Shown here in pieces: positions 18,168 through 27,153 of a stretch of DNA of 64,000 bases. The notes below the pieces were generated by a model. That model worked only from the letters and a program-made list of their open reading frames with translations. It did no database searches and was not told the origin of the DNA. Numbering within the stretch: the first letter of the stretch is position 1; each line of letters begins with the position of its first letter. The DNA comes from Bacillus sp. FJAT-14578 (GTDB lineage: Bacteria > Bacillota > Bacilli > Bacillales > Bacillaceae_H): assembly GCF_000504165.1 (NCBI RefSeq), contig NZ_KI632505.1:806001-870000 (forward strand). The letters are read 5' to 3'. The translations under genes were made by a program, and so were the position numbers.

Positions 18168-19289
18168 CTAGGACGATTGGTTCAGTTCAACAGGCACTTC
18201 TATCTCGCTTGATACATCTTCCAGACGACCGTCAATTCCTTTGCTTCTTTGATATTTATCCCAAAAGATAACGGCAATTGGACATAAAATCGAGGTTGTT
18301 ATAGTAGAGATCGAAATTTGTACTGTCGCCAGATTAGCAACTTGTTGAAAATTTTGTGCCTCTTCCAAGGTCATGAGGCCCGCTCCCGCTGCAACGGATG
18401 CAGCCGCAGCTATAGCTGCAGGGGTTCCAACCGCATTCCCAGCAGTAGAGGCCTCCGCGACAGGTCCAATTGTGCTTTTCTCACCGAACAACCGATACAC
18501 TAAAATTCCCGTAATACCCGTTAAAATAGTAGTAGCAAATCCGAGAGCGAGACCTCCCCAAACAGCGTCTGCATTGAAGAAACTCATAAAGTTCATTCCC
18601 GCTCCAAGACAGAAAGCGAAGAAAGGAACGAGCAAGGTTTCGCCAGGCTTTAAAAATTCCCGAATTTCCTCATCCAGGTTCCCTAGTAACATCCCTAAAG
18701 CGATTGGCAGCAATACAGCGATGAATGCGATAATAGGAAAATTAACCCCTACCATTCCCAATGCAAGCATTGTAAAAAAAGGTCCGTCATTTAAGGTTAA
18801 AACAGAAATCGCTCCCACATCCGAACGGTTTCCATATTGCCCTGTGAGAACTGCATACATCCCTTCATTTCCGTTCGTCATGGCCGCAATAATGGCCAGC
18901 GTGGATAAGCCAAGGAGTCCGTTCATCGGATCAAAAAACATCCCGAATAGGAGGCCGATCGTAATACCGGTAATACACTTGCTTGAAGTTAGTAAAATCC
19001 CTTTCTTTAAGGCTTTTCCACCGACCCGCAAATTCATCTGGCTCCCCGCACAGAACAGGAATAAACCGATAAGCGTTAAGGTACCATTTTTAAAGAGCGC
19101 TTCCGAAAAACCCCCGATTCTCATAAACTCATAAATCCCTTCTTGGACCGGTGAGACTCCCAATGATTTAAGAATCTCCATCACCACTGGAATATGGAGC
19201 TGATCAATCGTATTAAATAGTGCACCCAGCATGAGCGGAATCACCATAAGACCTCCAGGTACTTTTTCAATGCTTTGCTTGATCTTCAT
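18168..19289 (-). CDS. kdgT: 2-keto-3-deoxygluconate permease (KdgT) family transporter
   Basis: A membrane transporter of about 373 residues of the KDGT family, with about ten hydrophobic segments and the conserved N-terminus EKVPGGLMVIPL. Well-studied members import 2-keto-3-deoxygluconate with protons. I place the start at the ATG ending at 19289 behind GGGAG. It is the first gene after the sigma-54 promoter and is linked to a crotonase-fold enzyme and an M29/NicX-like protein, not to KDG kinase or aldolase, so its substrate here is probably another organic acid. Confidence 0.82.
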   Translation of the reverse strand: MKIKQSIEKVPGGLMVIPLMLGALFNTIDQLHIPVVMEILKSLGVSPVQEGIYEFMRIGGFSEALFKNGTLTLIGLFLFCAGSQMNLRVGGKALKKGILLTSSKCITGITIGLLFGMFFDPMNGLLGLSTLAIIAAMTNGNEGMYAVLTGQYGNRSDVGAISVLTLNDGPFFTMLALGMVGVNFPIIAFIAVLLPIALGMLLGNLDEEIREFLKPGETLLVPFFAFCLGAGMNFMSFFNADAVWGGLALGFATTILTGITGILVYRLFGEKSTIGPVAEASTAGNAVGTPAAIAAAASVAAGAGLMTLEEAQNFQQVANLATVQISISTITTSILCPIAVIFWDKYQRSKGIDGRLEDVSSEIEVPVELNQSS

Positions 19290-19430
19290 ATTAATCACTC
19301 CCATATAGAATTTCAGATAACACGCTTTTGCTGATTCTTCTTTCTTCCAGAGTTCGGTTTCTCATTTAATTTTGCGAATCGTATTCATATACCACCCTCA
19401 CCTCGTATTTTTCTTTTCACCTTAATTATT

Positions 19431-19447
19431 TGCAATTCTTATGCCAA
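19431..19447 (-). promoter_or_regulatory. Sigma-54 (-24/-12) promoter of module B
   Basis: Minus strand TTGGCAT-AAGAA-TTGCA, 142 bases upstream of the kdgT-like start. Same sequence class as the promoters at 3535-3551 and 36807-36823. Confidence 0.88.
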
Positions 19448-19543
19448 GTTTTATAGTTTCATAAAAAACTATCTAAGTCCTTAAGATAAAAGACATTTAA
19501 GCATACCTTGTCCTTCATAAAAGGTTGTTTACCCATTTCTCTT

Positions 19544-19560
19544 TTTCGCAAATTGCAAAG
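19544..19560. promoter_or_regulatory. Candidate activator site 1, module B
   Basis: TTTCGCAAATTGCAAAG, an imperfect TCGCA-N3-TGCGA palindrome about 100 bases upstream of the -24 element, the usual distance for a sigma-54 enhancer. Confidence 0.6.
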
Positions 19561-19566
19561 AAAAAA

Positions 19567-19607
19567 AGTAGATGAGTCCTAATAAATAAAAAAAGGACTA
19601 ATCTACT
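19567..19607 (-). terminator. Terminator of the module B activator gene
   Basis: AGTAGATGAGTCCT pairs with AGGACTAATCTACT (one mismatch) across a 13-base loop, with A/T runs on both sides. It sits between two of the proposed activator sites. Confidence 0.75.
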
Positions 19608-19622
19608 GCACTTTTAGAATCA

Positions 19623-19655
19623 TTCGCAAATTGCGAGCTGCATTTGCATTTTGCG
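19623..19655. promoter_or_regulatory. Candidate activator sites 2 and 3, module B
   Basis: Site 2 (19623-19637) contains the perfect palindrome TCGCA-AAT-TGCGA. Site 3 (19640-19655) contains TGCA-TTT-TGCGA. Both keep a 3-base centre. They lie 175-210 bases upstream of the -24 element, just after the activator stop codon. Confidence 0.65.
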
Positions 19656-19656
19656 A

Positions 19657-21426
19657 TTAATTAATAGCAAATTTATTAATCTTCCTGTATAAAGTAGCTA
19701 CATTTATACCCAATTCTTTTGCTGCCTGTTTCTTTCCATTCAAAGTGTCGTCATATTTTTCCAATGCATTTTTAATCATTTTTTCTTCCATCTCCGCTAA
19801 CGTAAATGTTTGTTCTAAATGACTTTGGTGATTACGATCCCTAATCCTGGATGGTAAATTCTCTATTTTTATCCAATTAGATTCAGCCATATTAATAGCG
19901 TACTCTACAGTATTTTGAAGTTCTCGAATATTTCCCGGCCAGCTGTAAGAACATAAGCACTCTTCTGCTTCAGGGGTGAACCCTCTTACTGGTTTACCTA
20001 TAATATTGACATAGTGCTCTATAAAATGGTGAAGAAGGACTGGAATATCCCCGACTCTTTGGCGTAACGGGGGAATATGAAGGGGGATAACATTTAATCT
20101 GTAAAATAAATCCTCTCGAAATTCGCCATCATGTACCATCTGCTCTAGATTTTTATTGGTTGCTGCCACGACTCTCACATCAATATCAAGAGAAGTATTC
20201 GAACCAATTCGCTCAACTTTTCTTTCTTCTAATACTCTTAAAATTTTCACCTGTAAATGAAGCGGCATATCCCCAATCTCATCAAGGAAGATGGTTCCTC
20301 CATTTGCCATTTCAAATTTCCCGGGCTTCCCTTTTTTTCTTGCCCCTGTAAATGCTCCTTCACTATAGCCAAATAATTCGCTTTCTAATAAATGTTCTGG
20401 AATGGCCGCACAGTTAATGGCGCGAAATGGTTTGTTCACTCTTTGACTCTCTTGATGAACGGCCCTTGCAAAAAGTTCTTTGCCCGTTCCGCTTTCGCCT
20501 AAAAAAATAATGGTTGAATCAGTTGCTGCTATTTGTTTAGTAGTCGCTTTCGCTTGTAAAATGGATGGGCTTTTCCCCACGATAATATCGAATGTAGAAT
20601 CATCCACTTCTGAAGTTATTGAATAAGCTAATTTTTGAACTTCAGTTAAATCTTTAAATGAAATGGCAACTCCAATGATGTGACCATCATGAACCAGTGG
20701 AATAGCACTGCCAACTACCTGTATTGTTTTTCTATGTATTTGAAGAGAAAACTCAACATCCGAGTATCCTTTACCAGTTGATAATACTTTAGCAATTGGC
20801 AAATCAGGGATGATATCTAATATATTGAGTGTGAGTATTTCACTTCTTTTTACTTTTAAAATTTTTTCTGCCGAATGATTTAATTCTAAAATATACCCGT
20901 TTTGATCCACTGCAATTATGCCTTCGTACATAGACTGAATAGCCACTTGAAGCATCTGGAACATCCTTAAATACTTTTTTAAAAGCGATTTTGCATTTAT
21001 TTTGCTGCTAATCAAGTCTGCCATTTTCCCAAGATAATTGGATAAAACGAGGTGTTTTTCTTTGAATTCCTCCTTCTGTACTTCTGAAAACGCTGTTAAA
21101 CTAATCACTCCTACGTTCACACCGTCATGTTTTAAAGGAAATGAGACATCTGCTTTTTCAGGACAGTTTTTATGTAAAATGCAGCTTTTGCACACTTCGT
21201 GAAATCCGGGGTCCAAATTGAAAATAGGCTTATCCGTTTTTAAAACCTCTTTAATAATATGTCCTCGAACAGTCTCACCCACAATCGCATGCTGCCCCCC
21301 TCCTGTAGACGCAACAACCACTCCATCGTGATCATAGACGATAACTTCCAAATCTAAAACAGACTTAATCGCTTCTGCTACTAAATTTACTTCTTCCTGT
21401 ACATCAACAAGGATAGATTTCCCCAT
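19657..21426 (-). CDS. Sigma-54-dependent activator (ligand, PAS, AAA+, Fis HTH), module B
   Basis: A 589-residue enhancer-binding protein. Residues 1-145 are a sensor region resembling the sugar-diacid/PocR-like input domains, with a cysteine cluster C79-x2-C82-x5-C88 that could hold a metal or respond to redox. A PAS domain spans about 160-265. The AAA+ domain has Walker A GESGTGKE at 310-317 and the GAFTGA loop at 357-362. The C-terminal helix-turn-helix reads KKQAAKELGINVATLYRKI, close to that of the module C activator. The gene lies directly upstream of the module B sigma-54 promoter, and three TCGCA/TGCGA-like sites lie between them, so it should control the kdgT-like operon. Confidence 0.92.
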   Translation of the reverse strand: MGKSILVDVQEEVNLVAEAIKSVLDLEVIVYDHDGVVVASTGGGQHAIVGETVRGHIIKEVLKTDKPIFNLDPGFHEVCKSCILHKNCPEKADVSFPLKHDGVNVGVISLTAFSEVQKEEFKEKHLVLSNYLGKMADLISSKINAKSLLKKYLRMFQMLQVAIQSMYEGIIAVDQNGYILELNHSAEKILKVKRSEILTLNILDIIPDLPIAKVLSTGKGYSDVEFSLQIHRKTIQVVGSAIPLVHDGHIIGVAISFKDLTEVQKLAYSITSEVDDSTFDIIVGKSPSILQAKATTKQIAATDSTIIFLGESGTGKELFARAVHQESQRVNKPFRAINCAAIPEHLLESELFGYSEGAFTGARKKGKPGKFEMANGGTIFLDEIGDMPLHLQVKILRVLEERKVERIGSNTSLDIDVRVVAATNKNLEQMVHDGEFREDLFYRLNVIPLHIPPLRQRVGDIPVLLHHFIEHYVNIIGKPVRGFTPEAEECLCSYSWPGNIRELQNTVEYAINMAESNWIKIENLPSRIRDRNHQSHLEQTFTLAEMEEKMIKNALEKYDDTLNGKKQAAKELGINVATLYRKINKFAIN

Positions 21427-21665
21427 TTTTCTCCTCCTTTTATTGAGGTATCTTCGGAACTTTTCAAAGTTTATTATTTGTATATATATTTTTTCGGTTA
21501 GTCAAAGAAAAACCCTCTTTTTTCGAATAGTCAGATTATTTTATTGATACCTCCTCAGTTCCTATCTGTATGGACTAAAAAGTTCTTCTTTACTCGACCC
21601 TTCCCTGCTTTCTCCAACTGACTTAAAATGAACTCCTGGCCGCCACTTTAGTTTACAAACAGGCC

Positions 21666-21710
21666 AAAAAGAAAGAACCCATCTTAATCTCGTTTAAGAT
21701 GGGTTCTTTC
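21666..21710 (-). terminator. Terminator of the NitT/TauT-type ABC operon
   Basis: A perfect 16-base stem (GAAAGAACCCATCTTA with its complement, 8-base loop) followed by TTTTT on the minus strand, 37 bases after the substrate-binding protein stop. Confidence 0.85.
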
Positions 21711-21746
21711 TTCGTGATTTAGTTCATGCATGATATTAAAATGGTG

Positions 21747-22757
21747 TTATTCCGAAGCTCCTTCAAGAAGTTTCAGATTAATCATACCCTTAATATCGCT
21801 GCTTGGGATATATCCCGCTTCTTTGCTGATGTCGGCCATTTCCTGGATGACTTGTTCATTCACATCTGTTGTCACTTCTAAGCGTGACAATGCGGCAGTA
21901 ACTTCTTCTTTGTTTAATTCTTTTCCAGTCAGTTCCTTCAGATGTTTAATGACTAAATCTTGGCTTTCTTCAGGGTTTTCTTTTATAAAGTCAACAGCTT
22001 TCTTATGAGCCTTTAAATAAGCAGTAACTTGGTCTTCTTTTTCCAAAAACTCCTTACTTGCGGCTACTACCGTGTTTGTTGACTCTTTACCCCATGCGAA
22101 TTCATCCCAGTCAAGCAATAGCTTTCCTTTAGCTTGAGTTTCAAGTACATAGCCCCAAGGCTCTTGCGTCGCAGCTGCATCAACTGATTTTTGGACGAAA
22201 AGGGGAGCTGTATCGGCAGGAGCCGCTGCATACAATTCGACTGTGCCGCCTTCTGTTGTTGTTTTTAAATTCACGTCTTGAAGTGCTTTTCGAAGCATAA
22301 CATCCTGCGTGCTTCCGATAACAGGAATGGCCACTTTTTTACCGTCTAAATCTTTTAAATCTTTAATATTGCTGGCTTCGCTTGCAACAAGAACGGCTCC
22401 GCCATTGACCGCTCCGGAAATCAGGTGATATTCCGGATTTTTCACGTAAAAGTTAAGCAGCGGACCCGGACCAACTGTCCCAACATCGATTGCCTTTGTG
22501 GACATTGCTTCCATAAATAACCCGCCATTTGTCACGGTTTTCGTTTCAATCTTCACATCTTTTCCAAATTCCTCTGCAAAAAAGCCTTTCTCCAAAGCAA
22601 TGATTGTAGCGATGTGCGTTAAGTTCGGAAAGTAACCGATTTTTACGGTTTGTTCCCCGGAATCTTTTCCTTCTTCTCCTCCCGATTGGGCGCATCCACT
22701 TAACACTCCGATAAACAATATGGAAATGATAAGCGAAAGTAATGATTTTTTCAGCAT
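21747..22757 (-). CDS. NitT/TauT family ABC transporter substrate-binding lipoprotein
   Basis: A 336-residue extracellular lipoprotein with a signal peptide ending in the lipobox LSGC (lipidated Cys at residue 22). The mature part starts with VKIGYFPNLTHI and contains TVGPGPLLNFY, GSTQDVMLRKAL and AATQEPWGYVL, as in SsuA/NrtA/TauA periplasmic binding proteins. It is the last gene of an ATPase-permease-binding protein operon. Substrates in this family include nitrate, alkanesulfonates, taurine and thiamine precursors. No adjacent monooxygenase or assimilatory gene decides which. A decayed copy of its 3' end lies at 9741-9845. Confidence 0.88.
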   Translation of the reverse strand: MLKKSLLSLIISILFIGVLSGCAQSGGEEGKDSGEQTVKIGYFPNLTHIATIIALEKGFFAEEFGKDVKIETKTVTNGGLFMEAMSTKAIDVGTVGPGPLLNFYVKNPEYHLISGAVNGGAVLVASEASNIKDLKDLDGKKVAIPVIGSTQDVMLRKALQDVNLKTTTEGGTVELYAAAPADTAPLFVQKSVDAAATQEPWGYVLETQAKGKLLLDWDEFAWGKESTNTVVAASKEFLEKEDQVTAYLKAHKKAVDFIKENPEESQDLVIKHLKELTGKELNKEEVTAALSRLEVTTDVNEQVIQEMADISKEAGYIPSSDIKGMINLKLLEGASE

Positions 22758-22919
22758 ATTTGTCTCTCCTTATAAAATGATCATTCTCTTTAAAAGGTTG
22801 CTCAAAAAGTACGGGAAACATGAACATCAACCGTATTATTACCATATAATCGGTTGCTCAAATATGCACGTCTCGACTTTTCGGCTCTTTTTGTTCTCTT
22901 TTTCGAAGCTGCACTTTAA

Positions 22920-23678
22920 CTAGCGCTGACTGATTCCCCATTTTAATTGAACATTGCGTTCTAAACGGGAAAACACGACATTATCAACGATCGTTCCGAT
23001 GATGGCGATGATGATCATCACGGAAATAACGAGATCCATTTGTCCGAGTGATCTTCCCATTTCCAGAAGTTGACCAAGACCGCCTCCGCCGCCAAGCAAT
23101 TCACCGGCCATTAATGCACGCCAGGAAAAGGCCCACGCAATTCGCAAACCGGAAATGATTTGAGGGACAGAGGCCGGTAAAATCACGGTGCGTATAAAAT
23201 GAAAACCGCTTGACCCATATGTTTTGGCAACCCGTTGATAGAGCTGAGGAACATTTTTAAAACCGCTTGTTGCATTTACGGTCATCGTCCAGGTAGCTCC
23301 GATTGTAACGATAAACAAAATCGAGAAATCGTTCAATCCAAACCAAATGATTGCTAATGGAAACCAAACGATACTTGGAATCGATTGAAGGGCTGTGACG
23401 ATGAACCCGAGCGTATCTTCAACAAGCTTATACCGCCAAATGAAATAACCTAAAATAAGACCGACAATAATGGCTATGGTAAATCCAAGCAGGATACGGC
23501 CAAGGCTTTTAACAATTGCGCCAGTTATTTGTCCGCTTACCAGCCCGTTAAACAGTGTCTCAAACACTTGTGTCAGGCTGGGAAACATAAATGCCGGAAG
23601 ACCGGAAAGTCTAGATGTGACTTCCCATATCCCCGCTATCATCGCGATGAATATGATTCGTCTTAAAGCTGTAGTCAT
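22920..23678 (-). CDS. NitT/TauT family ABC transporter permease
   Basis: A 252-residue inner-membrane permease of the SsuC/TauC type with about six transmembrane helices. The EAA-like cytoplasmic loop (YQRVAKTYGSSGFHFIRTVILPAS, of which ...ILPASVPQIISGLR is the conserved end) contacts the ATPase. The start ATG at 23678 has AAGGAGG upstream and lies inside the ATPase gene, giving a 68-base overlap. The operon order is ATPase, permease, substrate-binding protein. Confidence 0.9.
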   Translation of the reverse strand: MTTALRRIIFIAMIAGIWEVTSRLSGLPAFMFPSLTQVFETLFNGLVSGQITGAIVKSLGRILLGFTIAIIVGLILGYFIWRYKLVEDTLGFIVTALQSIPSIVWFPLAIIWFGLNDFSILFIVTIGATWTMTVNATSGFKNVPQLYQRVAKTYGSSGFHFIRTVILPASVPQIISGLRIAWAFSWRALMAGELLGGGGGLGQLLEMGRSLGQMDLVISVMIIIAIIGTIVDNVVFSRLERNVQLKWGISQR

Positions 23679-24453
23679 TCCCCATTTCCTCCTTCAGTAC
23701 TTTTTCAATTTCTTCCTGCAAAATGGACAGCACTTTTTGTTCAGTATTGAGCGTCACACTATCCGGCATGACACCATCTTTCGTGGACGGAACGGAAATG
23801 ATTTGCTTGATTTTCCCCGGACGGGTTGCGAAAACGACAATTTGTTCCGAAAGAAGAACGGCTTCCCGAATATTATGCGTGATGAAAAAGATTGTGACTT
23901 TCGTTTTGCGCCAAATGTCCAACAACTCTTTATGAAGCACCATTCTTGTTTGTTCATCAAGGGCAGAAAACGGTTCATCCATCAACAAGATGTCTGGTTC
24001 CATCACTAAAGCCCTTGCGATGGCCACTCTTTGTTTCATGCCTCCTGAAAGCTGATGAGGATAGGAATCGACATAACGGCTGAGGTGAACCATTTTTAAC
24101 ACGTCCAACGCTTTTGCCTTCGCTTCTTCTTTCGGCATTTTCTTTAACAGCAATCCATACGTCACATTTTCCAGCACCGTTAACCATGGAAACAATCCTG
24201 CTTCTTGGAACACGACCACGCGTTCTGGCCCTGGCTTTGTCACCTTATTTCCGGCTACCCGTATATCTCCTTTATCTGCCTTATCAAGTCCGGCAATTAA
24301 ATAAAGCAGCGTTGATTTACCGCAGCCAGATGGCCCGACGATCGAAACAAAGCTGCCTTTTTCAACTTCCAGATTAATTTCATCCAGCACCTTTACTTTT
24401 TCTTTTCTTTCATTGATGAAGCTTTTTTCAATTCCATCTATCGTTAAATACAT
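23611..24453 (-). CDS. NitT/TauT family ABC transporter ATPase
   Basis: A 280-residue ABC ATPase of the SsuB/TauB/NrtD type. Walker A is GPSGCGKST, the Q-loop is VVFQEAGLFPW, the signature is LSGGMKQR and Walker B with the D-loop is ILLMDEPFSALD; the switch His is in FFITHNIREA. It powers the permease encoded by the overlapping next gene. It heads the operon, and a sigma-A-like promoter lies 57 bases upstream of its start. Confidence 0.92.
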   Translation of the reverse strand: MYLTIDGIEKSFINERKEKVKVLDEINLEVEKGSFVSIVGPSGCGKSTLLYLIAGLDKADKGDIRVAGNKVTKPGPERVVVFQEAGLFPWLTVLENVTYGLLLKKMPKEEAKAKALDVLKMVHLSRYVDSYPHQLSGGMKQRVAIARALVMEPDILLMDEPFSALDEQTRMVLHKELLDIWRKTKVTIFFITHNIREAVLLSEQIVVFATRPGKIKQIISVPSTKDGVMPDSVTLNTEQKVLSILQEEIEKVLKEEMGNDYSFKTNHIHRDDSGDMGSHI

Positions 24454-24509
24454 ATATTCACCCCATTGTAATTCCGATTGGATTAATCCGCATTATTTCT
24501 CATCTTCTA

Positions 24510-24538
24510 ATAATGATTAATCCTACTGTTTTTGTCAA
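24510..24538 (-). promoter_or_regulatory. Sigma-A-type promoter of the ABC operon
   Basis: Minus strand TTGACA (24533-24538), 17-base spacer, CATTAT (24510-24515). A perfect -35 with a 4/6 -10. The spacer carries GGATTAATC, which recurs inverted just downstream (24480-24489), a possible operator. Confidence 0.5.
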
Positions 24539-24705
24539 CTATCAAAAGGAAAAAGTCTAATTCTTCGGTGTTTTTTGCGTGAATATGAAAAAACGGTCAG
24601 TTTCTTGCTGAATGAACACTAAAAAAGCACTAAATTTGTGGAATAATAGATATTTCGAACATTCCGTAGATATTTTTATGGTTTCGTCGATAAGTAACCA
24701 TAAAA

Positions 24706-24745
24706 AAATCGCCCTGCATCTCAGTGAAAAGATGAAGGGCGATTT
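24706..24745 (-). terminator. Terminator downstream of the tartrate-dehydrogenase-type fragment
   Basis: AAATCGCCCT pairs with AGGGCGATTT around a CATCT/AGATG inner stem; seven T follow on the minus strand. It lies about 145 bases after the stop at 24891, with no gene in between. Confidence 0.8.
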
Positions 24746-24890
24746 CCGGGGATTTTCCTTTGATTTAATATGTAAATTCATTGAAAGCGGGGGTCCTAAC
24801 AGCAACGTCACCTCTAAATTTGTATCCTGTTTTTTTTCAGGTTTTTACGGTGCATACCCCTTAACTCCCCTATTAACTTAAAGACTACCT

Positions 24891-25706
24891 TCAGCTTTTC
24901 AGCCTTTTAATGACCTCATCCGTTACCTCTTTTGTCGTGCACTTCCCGCCAATGTCCGGTGTTAAAAATCCATCGTTCGTTACACTTTCGATGACATTTA
25001 ATAATGTGCTCCCAAGCTCTTCTTCTCCAAAATGGTCTAACATCATTTTGGCCGTCCACATTTGGCCGATTGGGTTAGCGATTCCTTTTCCGACAATATC
25101 CGGAGCCAATCCATGAACGGGTTCGAACATGGAAGGATATTTTCCGTTGACATTAATGTTGGCTGCCGGAGCAATGCCAATGCTGCCCATGATGGCCGCG
25201 CCTAAATCCGTCAAAATATCCCCAAATAAGTTACTCGCTACAATGACGTCAAATCTTTCTGGTTGGGTCACAAAAAATGCCGATAATGCATCGATATGCT
25301 GCGAGTCTGTACTTATCTCCGGATACTCTTTCGCAACGTCTTCAAACACACTGTCCCAGAAGGGCATAGAATGAACGATTCCATTGGATTTGGTAGCGCT
25401 GGTTACATGCTTTCTCCGTTTGGATGCCAGCTCAAACGCAAAACGCATCGCCCGTTCTGTTCCTTTCCTCGAAAAAATGGCATTTTGAATCGCGATTTCA
25501 TCTTCCCCCTGATGGATTTTTCCCCCGACTGAGCTGTATTCTCCCTCGCTGTTCTCCCGAACGACAATCAGGTCAAAATCTTTAGGATTCAATAATGGCG
25601 ACCTCACACCCCCCATCGTTTTTGCGGGACGAACATTGATGACCTGCTCAAATTCACGACGAATTTTAATTAAAAGCCCCCATAATGATACATGGTCGGG
25701 AACAAG
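24891..25706 (-). pseudogene. Tartrate dehydrogenase/decarboxylase family, 5'-truncated at IS end
   Basis: The last 271 or so residues of a beta-decarboxylating dehydrogenase of the TtuC/YcsA (tartrate dehydrogenase) type are intact: VPDHVSLWG, RENSEGEYSS, the SNLFGDILTDLGAA motif and GKYPSMFEPVHG. About 85 N-terminal residues, including the start, are missing, because the gene runs into the right end of the tnpB element at 25709 with a TAG in frame at the junction. A short product could start at the internal ATG ending at 25616, but it would lack part of the nucleotide fold. The missing 5' end is not found on the other side of the element. Confidence 0.85.
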
Positions 25707-25708
25707 CT

Positions 25709-25968
25709 ATGAACCTCCCCCACCTACCGCTTTTGCGCTTGAGGTGGGGGTTTCTTGTCGATCCCCTCGAAACCAGAAGCTGGACGATGTCCATAGGTGT
25801 ATACGACACCCTCGTCTTTCTCGGGGACTGACGCTCCCATACGGAAGCAGTGGTCTTGACGCAAGGGGTCTCCCGACTGCTTGCTGCCACCGTAAGCAAC
25901 AGGGAGAGAGTCGAGTTTGAAAATCTTCCTCCCCTCCCCCCCGGGGCGGTTCTGCCCGTCTACTACGC
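25709..25968 (-). ncRNA. Presumed omega-RNA (reRNA) scaffold, copy 1
   Basis: The region between the tnpB stop and the right end is strongly conserved among the three copies and rich in hairpins, although it is non-coding, as for TnpB guide RNAs. The RNA would run into the flank, so the guide is the flank starting AGCTTGTTCCCGACC (minus strand from 25708), inside the dehydrogenase gene. The 5' end of the RNA is not known and may overlap the 3' end of tnpB. Confidence 0.65.
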
Positions 25969-27153
25969 CTATATAGGCTGTAGATACGTGATGCTGGCAA
26001 CCATCACTTTTAGGAACTTCCCGTGCAGATACTGGGATAAGATATTCCCCGCACCATGAACATCTCGATGCTGTTCATACCCACAGGCACAGCGGTAGTT
26101 TCGTGAACGGACTTTGTTCCGTTTCCCACAAGCAGGACATGCTTGCGTCGTATAGGCTTCGTTTTCTTTGGATAACGAGATACCGGCCGCTTCTAGTTTA
26201 TACGTCAACTGTTCAGTGACCTTTCCAAAGCTCCAATTGCTGAGTTTTTGGTTCACCTTTTTGGAACGTACTTGTTTCCGGTGTTTGTTTCGTTTGCTGC
26301 TGTGACGTTGTACACCTTCCACATCACCAAGAGCGACATGGCCGACTCCTTGTTCCACACACCAGTCTACAAAGGCGCGTGTCGTCTTGTGTAAGATATC
26401 CCCAAGCTGCCGTTCGCTTTTAGAGAGGATATATTTCTTCGCCCGGTTGTATTGGCGCCATTTCCTAGAGCCTTTTTTACACCGGCTCATGAGGATTTGC
26501 AGTTCCCTCACTTTTTTGTTGCGCAATCGGTGAATACTGCGCATCTTCCTTCCCGAAATCACGAGAGCTTGTCCGTTTGTACATACAGCGGCAATCGTAT
26601 GGATCTCACCGGGATCGATCGCTGCCGTGTGGTCGTCCTGCACCGGTACGGGCTGGATTCCGTCTTCATACGACAAACAAGCATGCCACTGACCATCATA
26701 GACGAGTTCCACTTCTTTGACTAGGCCGTTTGGGACCGATGCGAGCGTCACCACAAGCGGTGCCTGTTGTTTCTTGTTCCACCTGCCCAGGCTGAGTGTG
26801 AGCTTGCGTCCTTCGAGCACGAAGGATTTGTCCACCCATTTCGGATGGAAGACGAACTTTTCCTTGTACGGATACCGCATGGATTTGTTCGTTTGCCGCG
26901 CTTTGCGAACACCATCCCGGGCATGGAGAAACTTGTGGCACACCGCTTGTACCGTCTGACTGTGAAGAGGGTACAACCCTTTTAGTTCGGACTGAAGAGC
27001 GCTTTGATCGATCCACGAGCCGTGAATCCGGTAATAATAGCGGGCAAGCTGCACGCAGTCATTCCAAATCGTTCCGCATATCCGTCGTATGTCAAATAAG
27101 TGGTGAAGCGTCTGTTGATTCACTGTAAAGGCCGTTTTCAACGTGCGATACAT
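25969..27153 (-). CDS. tnpB: TnpB RNA-guided nuclease (IS605 OrfB family), copy 1
   Basis: A 394-residue TnpB. The start is the ATG ending at 27153 behind GGGAGGTG; a longer frame reaches 27183. The RuvC nuclease motifs are D180 in AIDPGE, a second motif reading LGDVEGV (276-282), and D364 in [11 protein letters not shown] four-Cys zinc ribbon (C339, C342, C355, C357) lies between the last two. In most TnpB proteins the second motif is a Glu-Asp pair; here the usual Glu position is Gly and an acidic residue (E279) occurs three places later. TnpB cuts DNA next to a short motif under guidance of its omega-RNA and favours retention of the element. About 93% like copy 3 by eye. Confidence 0.92.
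   Translation of the reverse strand: MYRTLKTAFTVNQQTLHHLFDIRRICGTIWNDCVQLARYYYRIHGSWIDQSALQSELKGLYPLHSQTVQAVCHKFLHARDGVRKARQTNKSMRYPYKEKFVFHPKWVDKSFVLEGRKLTLSLGRWNKKQQAPLVVTLASVPNGLVKEVELVYDGQWHACLSYEDGIQPVPVQDDHTAAIDPGEIHTIAAVCTNGQALVISGRKMRSIHRLRNKKVRELQILMSRCKKGSRKWRQYNRAKKYILSKSERQLGDILHKTTRAFVDWCVEQGVGHVALGDVEGVQRHSSKRNKHRKQVRSKKVNQKLSNWSFGKVTEQLTYKLEAAGISLSKENEAYTTQACPACGKRNKVRSRNYRCACGYEQHRDVHGAGNILSQYLHGKFLKVMVASITYLQPI

Noticed and set aside
24612-24881. 89-codon plus-strand frame
   Set aside because: It runs through a clear terminator stem at 24706-24745 and has no ribosome site.
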